This document shows, in pieces, positions 12,301 through 23,439 of a DNA stretch of 64,000 nucleotides; within the stretch, counting starts at the first letter, position 1; every line of letters starts with the position of its first letter. The notes under the pieces were generated by a model that saw only the letters and a list, made by a program, of their open reading frames with translations, did not search any database and was not told the DNA's origin. A program made the position numbers and the translations under genes. Source of the DNA: Hanleya hanleyi (Eukaryota > Mollusca > Polyplacophora > Lepidopleurida > Hanleyidae); contig JAVTVY010057047.1 of assembly GCA_036873755.1 (NCBI GenBank), positions 1 to 64,000 of the forward strand, in the 5' to 3' direction.

Positions 12301-15300
12301 AAGACCTACGCCATTACAAATCTGTTATGGGTCAGACAGAGAAAATTCCCCACAAGTCTATGGGGGAAAGAGTTAACTCAATGATGAAGAACATTATTAT
12401 GGAAAAACATGAGAGAAAAAAGTGTGAAAACATTGAAAAGTTTTATAAAACTTTTTTTGCTGTGGGCAATGATGCTACAAAATTTTTACCCGGGGGTTCC
12501 TGAGAAGCTGGAAATTTATTTTATACAGTCCTAGCTATATGCAATATATGAGAATTGACAGTTTCTCAATATAAACTTTCTTATGGATAACAACTTCTTG
12601 TTTCTCTCTGGTGATGTTTCCATGTTGATCCAACATCATTGTCAACCAATAACAAACATCAGTTATATGTACTATAGTGAGTGAAAAAAGTCATAACAAG
12701 GGGAATAAGGGAGACAACTGATGAGGATATAACATGTCACACGATGGGAGACAACTGAAGAACAGCAGTTCTAAAAGCTGGAAATTCATTTTCAGTCAGT
12801 GGAATTACAATGGTTTGCTCCTCGAATATCTGACTCGACATTTTGGACAGATTGGGTGATACAGATTGGTGTTAGTCCATGACATATATTAGCTCTCTTC
12901 CTGCATCAAATCTGAATAATAAAATTTCATTTTTAGCATTTTAGGCTCATTAAAATAGCCTCATATTTTCTGAACACCTTTTTTTTTTAAATCTGCAATG
13001 TCTAAAACATGCCACAAACATTTTTTTTTTAATTCTGCAATGCCTAAAACATGCCAGACTAAATATAATGATAATAATGAATAAATATGCCTGCGCACCC
13101 ACCCCGCTTTCCTAACAAGCGGTTGATGATACATGATATATTATATTTAATGAGCCTCACCTAGATATTTTGAGGTCCTCCACTTTACAGTCAAACAGTT
13201 CACTCATGATGAGTAAATTCTTCCTCTCTAGATTGGTTACAGACTCTTGAAGTTCATCAGCCTCGCGAGAATGGATTTCAACCTGTGAATTATGAAAAAC
13301 ACAGAACAAATTCACAAATGATCCAGGACTAAAATTGTATTTGACAAAAATTGCATGTCAAAAACACATATGGTGAACCATCTAATAATTCAATCACGTT
13401 CAGTGCATTGTCTCGCCCAAAAATATTGGGGTGATCAAATTTATTACAGTGACTACTCAAAAGAAGCTGAGTAGCTGGAAGGTCCCCCGCCGGGCAGCCT
13501 GTATGAAAGGGCATGTTACCATCACTAAAAAAATTATCTCGACAAGGCTCTACAGTGAGCTTTGCATAAAGGTGCATATAAGGCAGATATAACTGAGTTA
13601 TCCAAATATCGTTTAGAAGGATATAATATCTTGACCTATGACCTTTAAAAATAGATCATCAGTCAAGTGACCTCGAGGCAAAGGCAGCATTGTGCCAAAG
13701 ATCAAGACTGTAGGTGAAGTTGTCCTTAGATATTGTGCTTACAAGAAAATAGGACTGCTATTCACATTTGGACTTCCATGACCTTTGAAAATAGGTCAAG
13801 GTCAGTCCAGAGTGACCTTGACCTAAAGGACATCATAAAACAGCACTGTACTAAAGATCAAGGCTCTAGTCCTCTCTGATATTGAAGAATTGCATTCACA
13901 ACTTTTGGGACGGAATGACAGCTGCATGGATAGACGAAATGCATGTCCATAGTCCCCTTCTATTTATGTAGTGGAGGCCAATTAGATACAAACTCTGGGA
14001 GTGAGTTAATTAGAGCATATTCCATAATAATGTATCTGCACCTCCATAGAAGATTGGTAGAATAGTTTCATATCATTGGGTAGAGAACATTCGTACATAC
14101 CTCTCTCTTCAACCAGTCATTGTCTAGCACCTCTTGTCGACTGTGTTTGTCCAACTGGGCCATAGCTTTCTGTTGAATAAAATGAGACAATATAACATTG
14201 TGATATCATTAATCATACAGGTTTAAAAAGCAAAATGGGAACAAACATATCACAATAAGGGAGACAACTGATGAGGCTAAAACCTGTCACCAAAGGGGAG
14301 ACAACTGAAAAACAGCTATCAATGGAAATCCATTTAGCCAGTGAAATTGCATGGAGAATACAGATAACTGAACAGCTTGGGCAGAATTTTTATTAATTTT
14401 TTTGATGGTAACCATTATAGCAAGGCACAAATTCATACAGTAAATCCTCTAATAATTCAATCACCCTATAATTACAATTTAATAATTCCCAATTTTGTAG
14501 ATGAATTACCATTCTGATAAATTTGACCACCCTCTAAAACCAAAGGATTATCTGCAAGATTTTGAACCATTGTGTCAACTTCCTTTTCTGACTTCCTGTG
14601 ATTGAGTTATTAGAGGGTTTACCGTAACGGTAATTTGATATTTTCATTAAGGATGATGGACAAGGCAACAGGACACAGGACACCGTGGAAAGGGAAACCA
14701 CAAACGATATGCAATCCTTTGGTTAATTTTTCATCACCATTGTTGATAGTTCTTACTATTGTTTTATCAAATCCTTGGTCAGTTGTGGCAGTAAATGTTT
14801 TACTAAACCATTAAAAGTTAACAAACCTCTGAAGCCAAATACTTCTGTTTGTCGAGTGTGTCATCTGTTCTCTTCTTTATATCATACTTGGTTGTATCCA
14901 GGGATTTCTTCAGGTGAGCTATGAATACAAACAAAGACAAAACATTATATTACATCAGATTGGCCCAACATATCAAGGGAGATAATCCTGCCACTATCAT
15001 GTCACATCAGGGGAGATAACTTACCATGAACCAATATGGGCCGATGTGAAACCCTTTCTGATTTTCTTGATCATATTCTAGATTTCACTAGATGCTTATC
15101 AAAAGTTGTTTTGAATTCCGAAAACAGTAGTAAATATCAAATCGCTTTGAAATCATTAACCAAGATATAAAATACTTCATTTAAATGACAAAAATGTATA
15201 TTTAGTTGGTGTCCACTCCTCTCACAATATTGTAACGGTGTACACATACATGCCATTTCTTCAAAACTGGACTGTAAGTCGGCCAGTTCCTGCTCCAAAA

Positions 15301-18300
15301 GGGTGATGTGTTTTTGTTGTTCATGCTGTCCCCTATCTCTGAAGTCCAGCCAATAAGAGACACGACTCTGAGATTCTCCTATTTCCTCCTCCTTCCTTTT
15401 TATCTCCTTTTTCTGATCTGAAAATGAAGTCGAGAGGTGAAATGCGATAATCCCTCTATTGATTCAATAATTCAAGGAAGTGAAATTTCTCACCAAGAAT
15501 CTGGGGTGATCAAATTTTATATTAGAACAAGAAGTTTACAAAATGGTGCAAAACATAAAACATAAAACATTATTTCTTTATTATTTAAATGATTTTAGAG
15601 AGTGATCAAATTTATTAGAACAGTCGACTTAATTTTGTTCCCAAAATTGGGGATGATAGAATTTTGATAGGGGGATTGAATTATTAGAGGGATTACCATA
15701 ATAGTAATGCGTGCCTCACTGAGAAACAAATGAAAACTGACATGGAAGTTGAAACCTGTCTTACAGGAAATGTTCTAATATTTCGATCCCCCTATTGACA
15801 TTCAACCAGTCCTAATTCTTACCTCAGATTTTGCTCACTAAAGACCTAGATGTAAGAGAAACTACATAGATAAGGCCATAAATGAAAAGATAGAGTGTGG
15901 GGGGGGGGTATTCTCTGGCTTTTTCATATTGCCTGAGCTACACTCCACAAAATAAATTTCCAATGATATGCAGTTTATTTGATAAATCCACACATCTGAC
16001 AGGTATTTACCAGGAGTTACAATTAGTACGAGTTACAAAAAGAATTCAGACCAATGTGGTGGGGGTTTTTGGGGGGGGGGGCCATAAAAGTCAATCAAAA
16101 TGGTTAAGTGGAAGTCAAAACATCAGTGCGACAATACTCGAGAAACCTTTAACTGAATTTTTATGACCTAAGGTCCTGTTTTTGCATCATTTCATAAACT
16201 TTCTATTCTAATATATTTGATAGCCCAAATATTTTCTGTGATAAAATCCACTTCGTGTGATTGAATTATTAGTTAACCATAACAGATATCTGAATAAATC
16301 GACAAACCCGAAATGAGAAGACAAATGATATCAGTCCAGTTTTCATTGTTGTTAAGTTTAATGAGACAGAACCAGGTCACCACTGACCCAAAGTTCTGGT
16401 TTTTCAATGTTCATAAAAACACAGATAAATGACAAATATACATGCTAACATAACATCGCTGAGCATTTATACAGAATAACTTCCAGATAAATGGAATCAT
16501 GATAATGATAAAGCTGAACAAATTCAAGTACCATTTACATTAGAAGGCTTATATAAAACAAATATCGAACAAAAAGGTATCGTGTCTTGACATCTCGTAC
16601 TCCAGTCATTTAACATACTTGTATCTTTCCAGGAAATTGAAGACTTTTAAGACATGTCCATTGTTAGATGGAATTGACCAAGTGTACTATGTAGAACAAA
16701 TGTAAGCCGATGTACCTGCAACTTCTTTATCCCTCTCTTGTCTTCTCTGCCATACAGCTTTCATGGTGGATATAACATCGTCTTTATTTTTCTCATTACC
16801 ATCAAACAGTTTCTCAAAATCCTTTGCCTGCTTTAGTAAATGTTCTATCAGTAATTCCTGTTCTGATTTCAGTCTCTCATTCTGCAATGGAAATTTTATA
16901 TTCATTTGTAATACTGGATACTGTTGTTAAAGATGTCAAATATTCATGCAGTTTGAACTACTTATTCTACCCCCTCCTAATGTGTTCTTAAAATACAATC
17001 ATGAATAAGTACAACTACACAAAAAATAGAGATAAAATACATCACTGAAATAAATCTGCTTGTAGAAATCATTCATTATTCACAAAATATTTCATAAAAC
17101 TGCAGGGACATTAATTATTTACTTTTAAGTCTACAATTCACTGTTTATAATGACTACCAATATACTTCTACAACAATATACTTCTACAACAATGTACTAC
17201 CACAACAATATACTTCTGCAATAATATACTTCTACAACAATATACTTCTACAACAATATACTTCTGCAACAATATACTTCTACAACAATATACTTTATAC
17301 TTCTACAACAATATACTTCTACAACAATATACTTCTACAACAATATACTTTATACTTCTACAACAATATACTTCTACAACAATATACTTCTACAACAATT
17401 TACTCATGCAATCATATCTTGAGGTTCTAGGATCCCTAACGATAAGATTTGATACCTTAACAGTTTTTACTCAATTAAAGGGGAACTCACCTGAATATGT
17501 TTTCCACTTGACATTTCCTCTTTGATAATTTCTTTGTGAATTGACATGTTTTACAGGAATAATCCATTTTATGTCAGAGATACAGCATATTTATTTAGCG
17601 CTAACTAAGTGTAACCAAAATTTTTGAATTTGAAAGCCTTTTAGGGATCCTGTACCCTTAATTGATCACTGTTTTCTTTACAAACTCAAATGAAAAATAG
17701 ATCATGTGTTGCTAACTGACTATACCTGGATATGTTGGATAAGCAGATATCACTTACTTTACTTACTGTTTCTGATACTCTCTGTTACACATACATTACT
17801 TAACCTTTCTAAGCTCTGTTAAATTACTTACCCAGTCTAAAGCTATTCTGGAACATAACTTACCATTTCTAAAGCTATTCTGTTACATTATATTTACCCT
17901 TTCTAAAGCTCTTCTGTTCTTTTCTTCCCAACCTCTAACTTCATACTTTACATCTTCTAACTTCTTTTCCACGATGTTGATCCTGTAAATAAAAGTTGCA
18001 GTAATCAGGGAAGACTGTTAGCTGACTGTTCATCTCCACACTTTAACAGTGTCATTAGATCAACTAAGAAGTTGTAATTTTCTCTCCCTCTCCCTCTCCC
18101 CCAACCCAACCCAACCCAAAGGCATATTTAATGAGTTGGCATAAGGCATAAGTTGGGGGTAGGGGGAGATTCAGAAAAAACATAATAATACAAAATAATA
18201 ATGCAATCAGGGGACAGTGTCCCGCTTAATTGCTTGTAAGCAATGGTAATATGGAGGTTACAATTATTTAGATATAATTACCAATACCATTATTCTAAAT

Positions 18301-18482
18301 TAAATATCACTGATGAAATTCAAAACAAAAGATATATATGTCAATTGCATGAATAAATATATGTTGTTGTGCTGTTTATCATACTTATAGGCAAGGATAG
18401 CTTCCTGGAAAGTCATCTGAGGCTCCTTTTTCTTTCCACCCTTTTTCCCCGTCCCCTTTCCTTTCTTTCCCTTCTTCCCCAT
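9154..18482 (-). CDS. CCDC83: CCDC83-like coiled-coil protein, 11 coding exons, 424 aa
   Basis: Coding exons on the minus strand, in transcript order: 18482-18385, 17982-17898, 16881-16716, 15417-15250, 14918-14827, 14169-14101, 13282-13161, 10826-10702, 10170-10057, 9626-9556, 9318-9154. All introns are GT-AG, phases agree throughout, and the total is 1275 nt (424 residues plus stop). The protein starts with a Lys/Gly-rich tail (MGKKGKKGKG), then has a long coiled coil and an acidic stretch (KDEELDEDEE). Landmarks shared with vertebrate CCDC83 in the same order are an N-terminal AILAYK (human LLDYQ), NDWLKRE, DCKVEDLKISR followed by FYLTQ, and a C-terminal DYLKLGPVELKLL with KTMPIH. Length is close to the human protein (about 413-444). 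The vertebrate protein is poorly characterised; a role in sperm or cilia is suspected but not shown here. The start is the first ATG after a good acceptor-like site. Introns are full of MITEs. Confidence 0.9.
9556..9626 (-). CDS. CCDC83: CCDC83 coding exon 10
   Basis: A 71-nt exon encoding DEDDRADSTDLDVLGDD then FFLEDIN, acidic like the human region before the C-terminal DYVNLGP block. The acceptor is GTTCAG, the donor GTAAGT (consensus), phase 1 in and 0 out. Confidence 0.82.
10057..10170 (-). CDS. CCDC83: CCDC83 coding exon 9
   Basis: Encodes ALKEEALAERPKSAMLQ then an acidic run KDEELDEDEE. The acceptor is TTTCAG, the donor GTATGA, phase 1 at both ends. No direct human match is obvious in this variable region; inclusion rests on phase, splice sites and position. 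Confidence 0.75.
10209..10452. mobile_element. TA-flanked MITE, copy 1 (CCDC83 intron)
   Basis: Ends read TTATAATTCAATCAC on the left and GATTGAATTATTAGAGG on the right, inverted to each other. The interior GATCAAATTTATT and CCCCAAAATTGGG are shared with the copies at 14441 and 15448. Confidence 0.75.
10702..10826 (-). CDS. CCDC83: CCDC83 coding exon 8
   Basis: Completes an Arg split across the intron and encodes NFYLTQFEEDENLDKSG, followed by an acidic, Leu-rich segment. Human CCDC83 has RRLYLTQ at the same place. The acceptor is TTTCAAG, the donor GTGAAG, phase 1 out. Confidence 0.87.
11211..12376. mobile_element. TTAA-flanked non-autonomous element (piggyBac-like ends)
   Basis: CTCTTTCCCCCAT follows TTAA at 11211-11214, and its reverse complement precedes TTAA at 12373-12376. 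The element is 1158 bp and lies in CCDC83 intron 7. Near its left end is a roughly 50-bp unit with AAGCGGGTTTTGACGG in about three copies (11225-11335). TTAA duplication and C/T-rich tips fit piggyBac. No transposase seen. Confidence 0.65.
12690..12850. repeat. Dispersed repeat, second copy at 14250-14400
   Basis: AAGGGAGACAACTGATGAGG and GGGAGACAACTGAA recur at 14258-14310 in the same order. A shorter GGGAGATAA version lies at 14978-15020. Confidence 0.65.
13161..13282 (-). CDS. CCDC83: CCDC83 coding exon 7
   Basis: Encodes VEIHSREADELQESVTNLER then KNLLIMSELFDCKVEDLKIS. The human counterpart reads [20 protein letters not shown] and continues with NLVLIDQLSNC, so this exon fixes the family call. 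The donor is GTGAGG, phase 2. Confidence 0.92.
13620..13840. repeat. AGGTCA/TGACCT-rich dispersed repeat in CCDC83 intron 6
   Basis: Contains TGACCTTTGAAAATAGGTCA, AGGTCAAGGTCAGT and GTGACCTTGACC, plus TGACCTATGACCTTT near 13633. Similar in style to the 39595-40205 array. Confidence 0.55.
14101..14169 (-). CDS. CCDC83: CCDC83 coding exon 6
   Basis: A 69-nt exon, phase 0 at both ends, encoding KAMAQLDKHSRQEV then LDNDWLKRE. The NDWLK(K/R)E signature is shared with human CCDC83 and is one of the clearest identity marks. The acceptor is TTCAACAG, the donor GTATGT. Confidence 0.9.
14441..14621. mobile_element. TA-flanked MITE, copy 2 (CCDC83 intron)
   Basis: Starts TAAATCCTCTAATAATTCAA and ends with the inverted ATTGAGTTATTAGAGGGTTTA. 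TA at both ends fits a Tc1/mariner-type target duplication. About 181 bp including the TAs. Confidence 0.8.
14827..14918 (-). CDS. CCDC83: CCDC83 coding exon 5
   Basis: Encodes HLKKSLDTTKYDIKKRTDD then TLDKQKYLASE. The acceptor is ATTCATAG and the donor GTTTGT (weak but usable), phase 1 in and 0 out. Confidence 0.83.
15250..15417 (-). CDS. CCDC83: CCDC83 coding exon 4
   Basis: Encodes a coiled-coil segment including SYWLDFRDRGQHEQQKH and LLEQELADLQSSFEEM, matching the human region around YWEEYKN and ERHAKLITSLQND. The acceptor is TTTTCAG, the donor GTATGT, phase 1 at both ends. Confidence 0.85.
15448..15695. mobile_element. TA-flanked MITE, copy 3 (CCDC83 intron)
   Basis: Left end TAATCCCTCTATTGATTCAA and right end GATTGAATTATTAGAGGGATT are inverted. 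The interior GATCAAATTTATTAGAACAG matches copy 1. A partial copy lies at about 13380-13455. Confidence 0.75.
16716..16881 (-). CDS. CCDC83: CCDC83 coding exon 3
   Basis: Encodes NERLKSEQELLIEHLLKQ and continues through KAVWQRRQERDKEV. This aligns with the human stretch containing ERNSRLKEEQ and HIRHLLKEL. The acceptor is TTGCAG, the donor GTACAT, phase 0 in and 1 out. Confidence 0.88.
17157..17400. repeat. 16-bp minisatellite in CCDC83 intron 2
   Basis: Roughly fifteen copies of ATATACTTCTACAACA with occasional TTATAC insertions. Confidence 0.95.
17757..17925 (-). repeat. Tandem units of exon-2 end plus donor
   Basis: Minus-strand reading after exon 2 gives further degenerate units of about 32-36 bp. 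Each has a GCTTTAGA-like word and GTAAGT: near 17863 (AAATG then GTAAGT), near 17831 (CTGG then GTAAGT), one degraded near 17800, and one near 17765. The annotated donor (GTAAAT) belongs to the unit overlapping the exon. Confidence 0.75.
17898..17982 (-). CDS. CCDC83: CCDC83 coding exon 2
   Basis: Encodes INIVEKKLEDVKYEVRGW then EEKNRRALER, a heptad-type coiled coil. The acceptor is TTTACAG and the donor is GTAAAT, a fairly weak site. Just downstream, several near-copies of the exon end plus donor follow in tandem (see the repeat at 17757-17925). Confidence 0.85.
18385..18482 (-). CDS. CCDC83: CCDC83 coding exon 1
   Basis: ATG at 18482 opens MGKKGKKGKG and a Lys/Gly tail, then PQMTFQEAILAY. 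The donor is GTATGA directly after TATAA, leaving phase 2. A CAG acceptor-like site at 18532-18530 lies 47 nt upstream of the ATG, so this exon probably begins at 18529 with a short 5' UTR. Confidence 0.85.
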
Positions 18483-18925
18483 TGTTCAGGAATGCACGGT
18501 CCGGTCCAGTATCAGATTTCCAAAGATTGCTGTGAAAATAATACATAATCGGTCAAGTCGAGACATACAACATATGGGTATTCTGACCAGTATAAGTGTC
18601 TACAGCTGTCATACCATCAAGTTTCCAACCAATTTAAAATGCCTGTTTTGCATGCCCTGTATTCAGATAATGTTTTGAACAATCTGATCAAAATCAGTTG
18701 CCTTGCTGCAGGGAAATATATGACCGACCCAATAACCATTTACGAAAAGTGATGAAGGATTATCTATAAATTAAATTTGCTTTGTATTTATCCACAAATT
18801 ATCCGAAATATGTTACATAGGAAGGAGCTATACGGTTTTGACGTTGATCAAACACCACCATCTTGGGGCATTTTATGCTGGGGATTGGTTATCAACTAGG
18901 CCTGATTGCTCTGGTGGGGCTAGTG

Positions 18926-19240
18926 AAGTTACATGCCTCTGATTGCAGGACATCAGAGGCATGGAGTGTGATTTCCCATGTCTCATTGAGGCAGAAACAG
19001 ACCAGAAAATTACATTCACTCGCCCCAATCCCCACTATCGTAACATATGGTATCTGCGGGTTAGAATGCCACCAATAATCTTAGTCACAAACACTTACTT
19101 GCACTCCAAATGCGGCAGACAACAAAATGAAGAGACAACCGAGAATGCGGCTGCCATGTCATTTTTGTCTCCCCTCAAACGTGCTGACATCATACGAGTC
19201 TTTTCTAAAAGCACAGGGGTTATTCTAGCCCAAAATTGTT
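18926..19240 (-). repeat. Left arm of inverted repeat around the CCDC83 5' end
   Basis: About 315 bp, inverted relative to 20938-21253 (roughly 90% alike by eye). Minus strand 19157-19099 has an ORF MAAAFSVVSSFCCLPHLEC ending at a GTAAGT donor. Confidence 0.85.
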
Positions 19241-19999
19241 CATAAACTCAATTTCAAAATTTTGAAAACTCAATTTTTTTGCCTTTTTCATCAAAAAAAT
19301 GATGAAACTCAATTTTTCCAACTTTTTCATCGCACCAATTACAGAACTGAGGTTGGTCATATGTTTACGACACTTCTTCAGAGACCAACAAATACTGACA
19401 ATTCTATTTACATGAATTATATCACAGTCTACAACAACATTGCTAAAATAACTCGGTGTTACGAGATAACTCATTGGCCCAAACCATGACAGGGTGCCGT
19501 GTATCATCCAACAATTGAAGGCGACATTAATTAGCATGTCGGGTCTTCTTAGAGCAACAACAACATATAGAACGGCTGCTGCATTGTCGATCAAGATATA
19601 AACTTCGGCCTAAGATAGTCAGCCGTTCACTTGTTACATGCATGTTTTGTGCACTCTGATACAACCACACCAAACCACAGTACGGCTGTTGTCAGTTAAT
19701 AGGTTGTTTAGCATGACCTCATGCTAAAACATACATGCTAGATGCTATAATTATTAATTATTGAAGCTAAATTTTTTACCGTTAACAGAGAAGATTGTGA
19801 TCGAATATATAACCTGGCAACATTCCTGTTTTACAGACTTATACACTCTGAAAAAATATTTATGAAATAATTATTCTCTAAAGAGACATTTCAAGTTTGC
19901 TTTACTTTAATTGAAACATTATGTAAATAATTATGGTAGACAGTAAAACTCAAATGCACACAAATTGTGTAAACAGAAATCAAGGGAAAAAACTCTTAC

Positions 20000-20260
20000 T
20001 TGTGACCAATATTAAAGATAACTGCAGAATTTATTACCCGAATTTTCAACGTCAGGAGTCCCCTCTTATTGAAATCTTCTTTTATTTCTTTTACACTGAC
20101 TGAAGATAAGGATTCTCTGTCCACGGCGACGAATTTTGTATGTCCGTCGTCCTCAAGCTACGAGTATTCGTCGACAGTCTGTGCTGTCGTTGTTGTTGTC
20201 GGGAGTGAAGACGTGAAGCGTTCGACCACTTCGCTCAAAAGCGTTTCATCAGATAAAATG
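20000..20260 (-). other. CCDC83: Possible 5' noncoding exon and promoter region of CCDC83
   Basis: Minus-strand reading gives a good donor (CACAA followed by GTAAGA) at 20000/19999. It could splice to the acceptor at 18532-18530, 47 nt upstream of the CCDC83 ATG. The region up to about 20500 is richer in CG dinucleotides than its surroundings and holds an AAGATGGCGGC (YY1-like) motif near 20450. The 5' boundary is not visible. Inferred only from splice-site strings; cDNA would be needed to confirm it. Confidence 0.3.
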
Positions 20261-20937
20261 GATGGTTAAATGAATTGGTTGATGAGGAAATAACTGATCC
20301 ATAAACTAAAACCACGGTGGCTTTGGTACGCAACCGTCAAAAGTGCCGGAGTTGAAACTTTACTTCCACGTGCTTGACATGAGGGGATCCTCGCTAGAAA
20401 AGAACTGTGCCTCGTTTTGAAAGGGCTTTCCCCAAGAATGTGAACCAAGATGGCGGCTCTCCAGTCGCCTTCGCGCTGACTCGCGCTGTGACGGTTCATT
20501 CGTTTTACTTAGATTTGCTTACTTATTTCTTTTACAACCAATAATTACTGATAATTAAAATACATGCGGCATTATTTATCTCCAAAATATTGATGCGGGC
20601 GGGTCATGCGAAACAACCTATCAACTGACAACTGGTATGTTGTGGGAAAACTCAATTTTTTTTCGTCCTCGCTTCGCGCGCAAACGGTAAAAATCGCAAA
20701 ACTCAATTTTTTTTATCAAAACTCAATTTGAAATTTTCTGCAAAACTCAATATATATTGTTTTTCATCGTGGTAACCACGATGAAAAAACGGCTAGAAAA
20801 ACCCCTGAAGCAACATGTTCAATTTTGCCCCTGGAACTAAATATAGAATTTCGTGCAGGCCAACACGTGTACAATATTCGACGCTCACAAACCACGAGAC
20901 AGTGCCACATACTGTTCAAGCCCACTTGGTCCCACGA

Positions 20938-21253
20938 GCAAAATTTGACGGGGTCACTTTTACAAAAGTCTTGTATGTTGTCAGCCTGTTTGAGGGGAGA
21001 CGAAAATGACATGGCAGCCGCCTTCTTGGTTCTCTCTTTTTGTTGTCTGCCACATTTGGAGTGCAAGTAAGTGTTTGTGACTAAGAATATTGATGGCATT
21101 CTAACCCCCAAATACCATATGTTACGATAGTGGGGATTGGGGCGAGTGAATGTAATTTTCTGGTCTGTTTCCGACGTTGTTTATCTGCCTCAATGAGACA
21201 TGGGAAATCACACTCCATGCCTCTGATGTCCTGCAATCAGAGGCATGTAACTT
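20938..21253 (+). repeat. Right arm of inverted repeat around the CCDC83 5' end
   Basis: Partner of 18926-19240. Plus strand 21011-21066 has an ORF MAAAFLVLSFCCLPHLEC ending at a GTAAGT donor. The two ORFs differ by one in-frame codon and a few substitutions. Weaker inverted similarity continues inward (19715-19750 against 20597-20635). Confidence 0.85.
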
Positions 21254-23330
21254 GAATACGGTGGGGCCTTCTTCTATACTACATGTCATGAGAACAAGGC
21301 TCCGGCGCCAAACCACTCACCGGAGAAGGCCTCACCGGAGCTAGCTCGACTCTTGCATTAACAGAGAGATGGAAGTGACATGATGTGTAGGAAAAGGATG
21401 GATTGGACCTAATGTATGACATTGAGTTTGTTACTATAAAGGCGGAAGGTGTTATTCACCAAAGTTACTGTTGTTGTTGTTGTTGTTGTTGTTGTACTAG
21501 GGCACTTGTTGGACTGATTTTCCTGAGACTGTAGACATTTGGAAACTAACTACAGCCTACATCAAACTATCAATTTGTGTATTAAGTCTACAGATTTACA
21601 ACTGATCAATTATTGTATTTGTTAATCGTGTAATAACCGATTACAGAAGAAAAACTCACACTTGATACTTCAGCAGACACCCATATTTGTTTCTGCTAGC
21701 AACTGGGTGATATCAAAATATGAACTGGGAACGGGACCGCTCAAAGTGTTGAATAATGGACACGGACACGATGCAAGTTGTCTAGCTGATATTGAAGATT
21801 CAAGGGAATATATGTCTGATGATGAGAGTCTACCAGTGGTTAGGGGTTATTGTCACAACATTGCAGATGTATCTGTCAGACTTTGACCATATCTTATGTA
21901 TACAATGGGTGATGCCTTGGTCATGGTGCCCAAGGTTAAACGTCGAGGTGCATTGTGGCAATGAGTTGATTAATGTTTCATTACAATATTATATTGTTAA
22001 GACAGTGGTCCGAAATTTAATGGAATAATAATTAACTGTTTTCTGTATAGAGACGATCAATAAGTGACATGTATTTATTATATACCGTACTTGATTTCAC
22101 TCCCCCCCCCCAGAAGGATATCAACCTCTCCAAAGTCAAACTTAGGAAAAACCTTGAATATATCACACTATCGCAGCTTGACAGAATTCCGCATCTCTGA
22201 TCTTCCATAAACCCGGCTCTTTTATATCATATTTTACTCCCTTTGACAGTCTTTATGTTCTTAGTTATTTACATGAGAAGACTTTATTCATAAATCACCT
22301 GCTATGCATACTGCAACTAACTTTTCTCTTCCGGTACGTACAACCCCAAATGTCACGCTGCAAATATATTTAACAGAGGGTATAAGGTTCATGTATGTAC
22401 AAGGAGCATAGTTACAGATACATATCGAATTGACATGTCCATAATCTTATAATGTTTGAGAAGAAGAATTAATTTATGCTGAGAATAATCATTTACCTGT
22501 GTGTGCTGTTTGTCGATTATTCGCCGCTATCACCCGATCATACCGGTCGTACTAAAAACTGCGCGGAACTGTGCAGAACTGCGCGGAGCTTAATTTCAAC
22601 TGCGCGTGGATTATTTGATGGATTTTTCTTTATTTGCTGACGAGCAGAATATTGATATTAATAAAACAGACAACAAAATGCGAATCTGTAGACTATATGT
22701 CGCTTGAAACGAGAGAGAACGAAATTCAAATGCGCGGAAATTATGTTTCACTGCCCGGAGATTCGCTTCGCTGGAATGGAATCGTTAATATTAGAGCACC
22801 TTATCCTACCTTATTCGTTATCATTTCACTTGGAATCATTTGATATGCTGTCTTCAACTAAGTCTTATGTGTGGAATTTCAACTGTCCGTAAGTATAAAT
22901 TGGCGGGTATCAATTTTAACTGCGCGGAAATAATGTCATACATTCCGATCATACTGTTCAATGCTCGGCGGCCGATTGGTAAAACTACTGCAAACTCCGA
23001 ACAGCCAGACGATAGTCGTTCTGCTGACATGCGCTGTTCGGATTACTGATCCGAATAGGACGTAAAGGGACGTAAACATCGACAATTATTATAGATAGAT
23101 GGCGCTGCGTGTATATTTGGTCATCCGGGTTTTGTGGTAGTAGTAAATAGGCTATATAACATGTCCAGTAAGCCTAAAAGCAACTTGATAACTTTCTTCC
23201 CAGAAAAGTTTTTTCACGCTTTTTGGTCGAAACCAATGAAATTACCCGTCAGTCGGGGGAGAGGAACTTGAACCATCCCTAAAATTTGTTAGAGAATATC
23301 AATCTATTGGTTCAGAATACATATATATGA
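21254..23330. other. Intergenic; short repeats only
   Basis: Contains a (TTG)n tract (21469-21494) and five or so scattered CTGCGCGGA words at 22555-22950 (CTGCGCGGAAC, TGCGCGGAGC, TGCGCGGAAAT). No coding region recognised. Confidence 0.55.
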
Positions 23331-23439
23331 TTATGATATAAACTCTCTGAAAATGGAACTAGAACGGAGCCGCATACGTCGCTGATAAATTCTTAAATAA
23401 CGTAAGTCGTAGAGAAAGCGCAAAACTGGTATGATCGAT

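Noticed and set aside
12228..12503. 91-residue Lys-rich ORF
   Set aside because: It crosses the right end of the TTAA-flanked element (12376) in a CCDC83 intron, so it joins unrelated sequence.
19220..19594. 124-residue minus-strand ORF
   Set aside because: Part falls in the inverted repeat arm and part in AAAACTCAATTTTTT-type simple sequence; no domain recognised.
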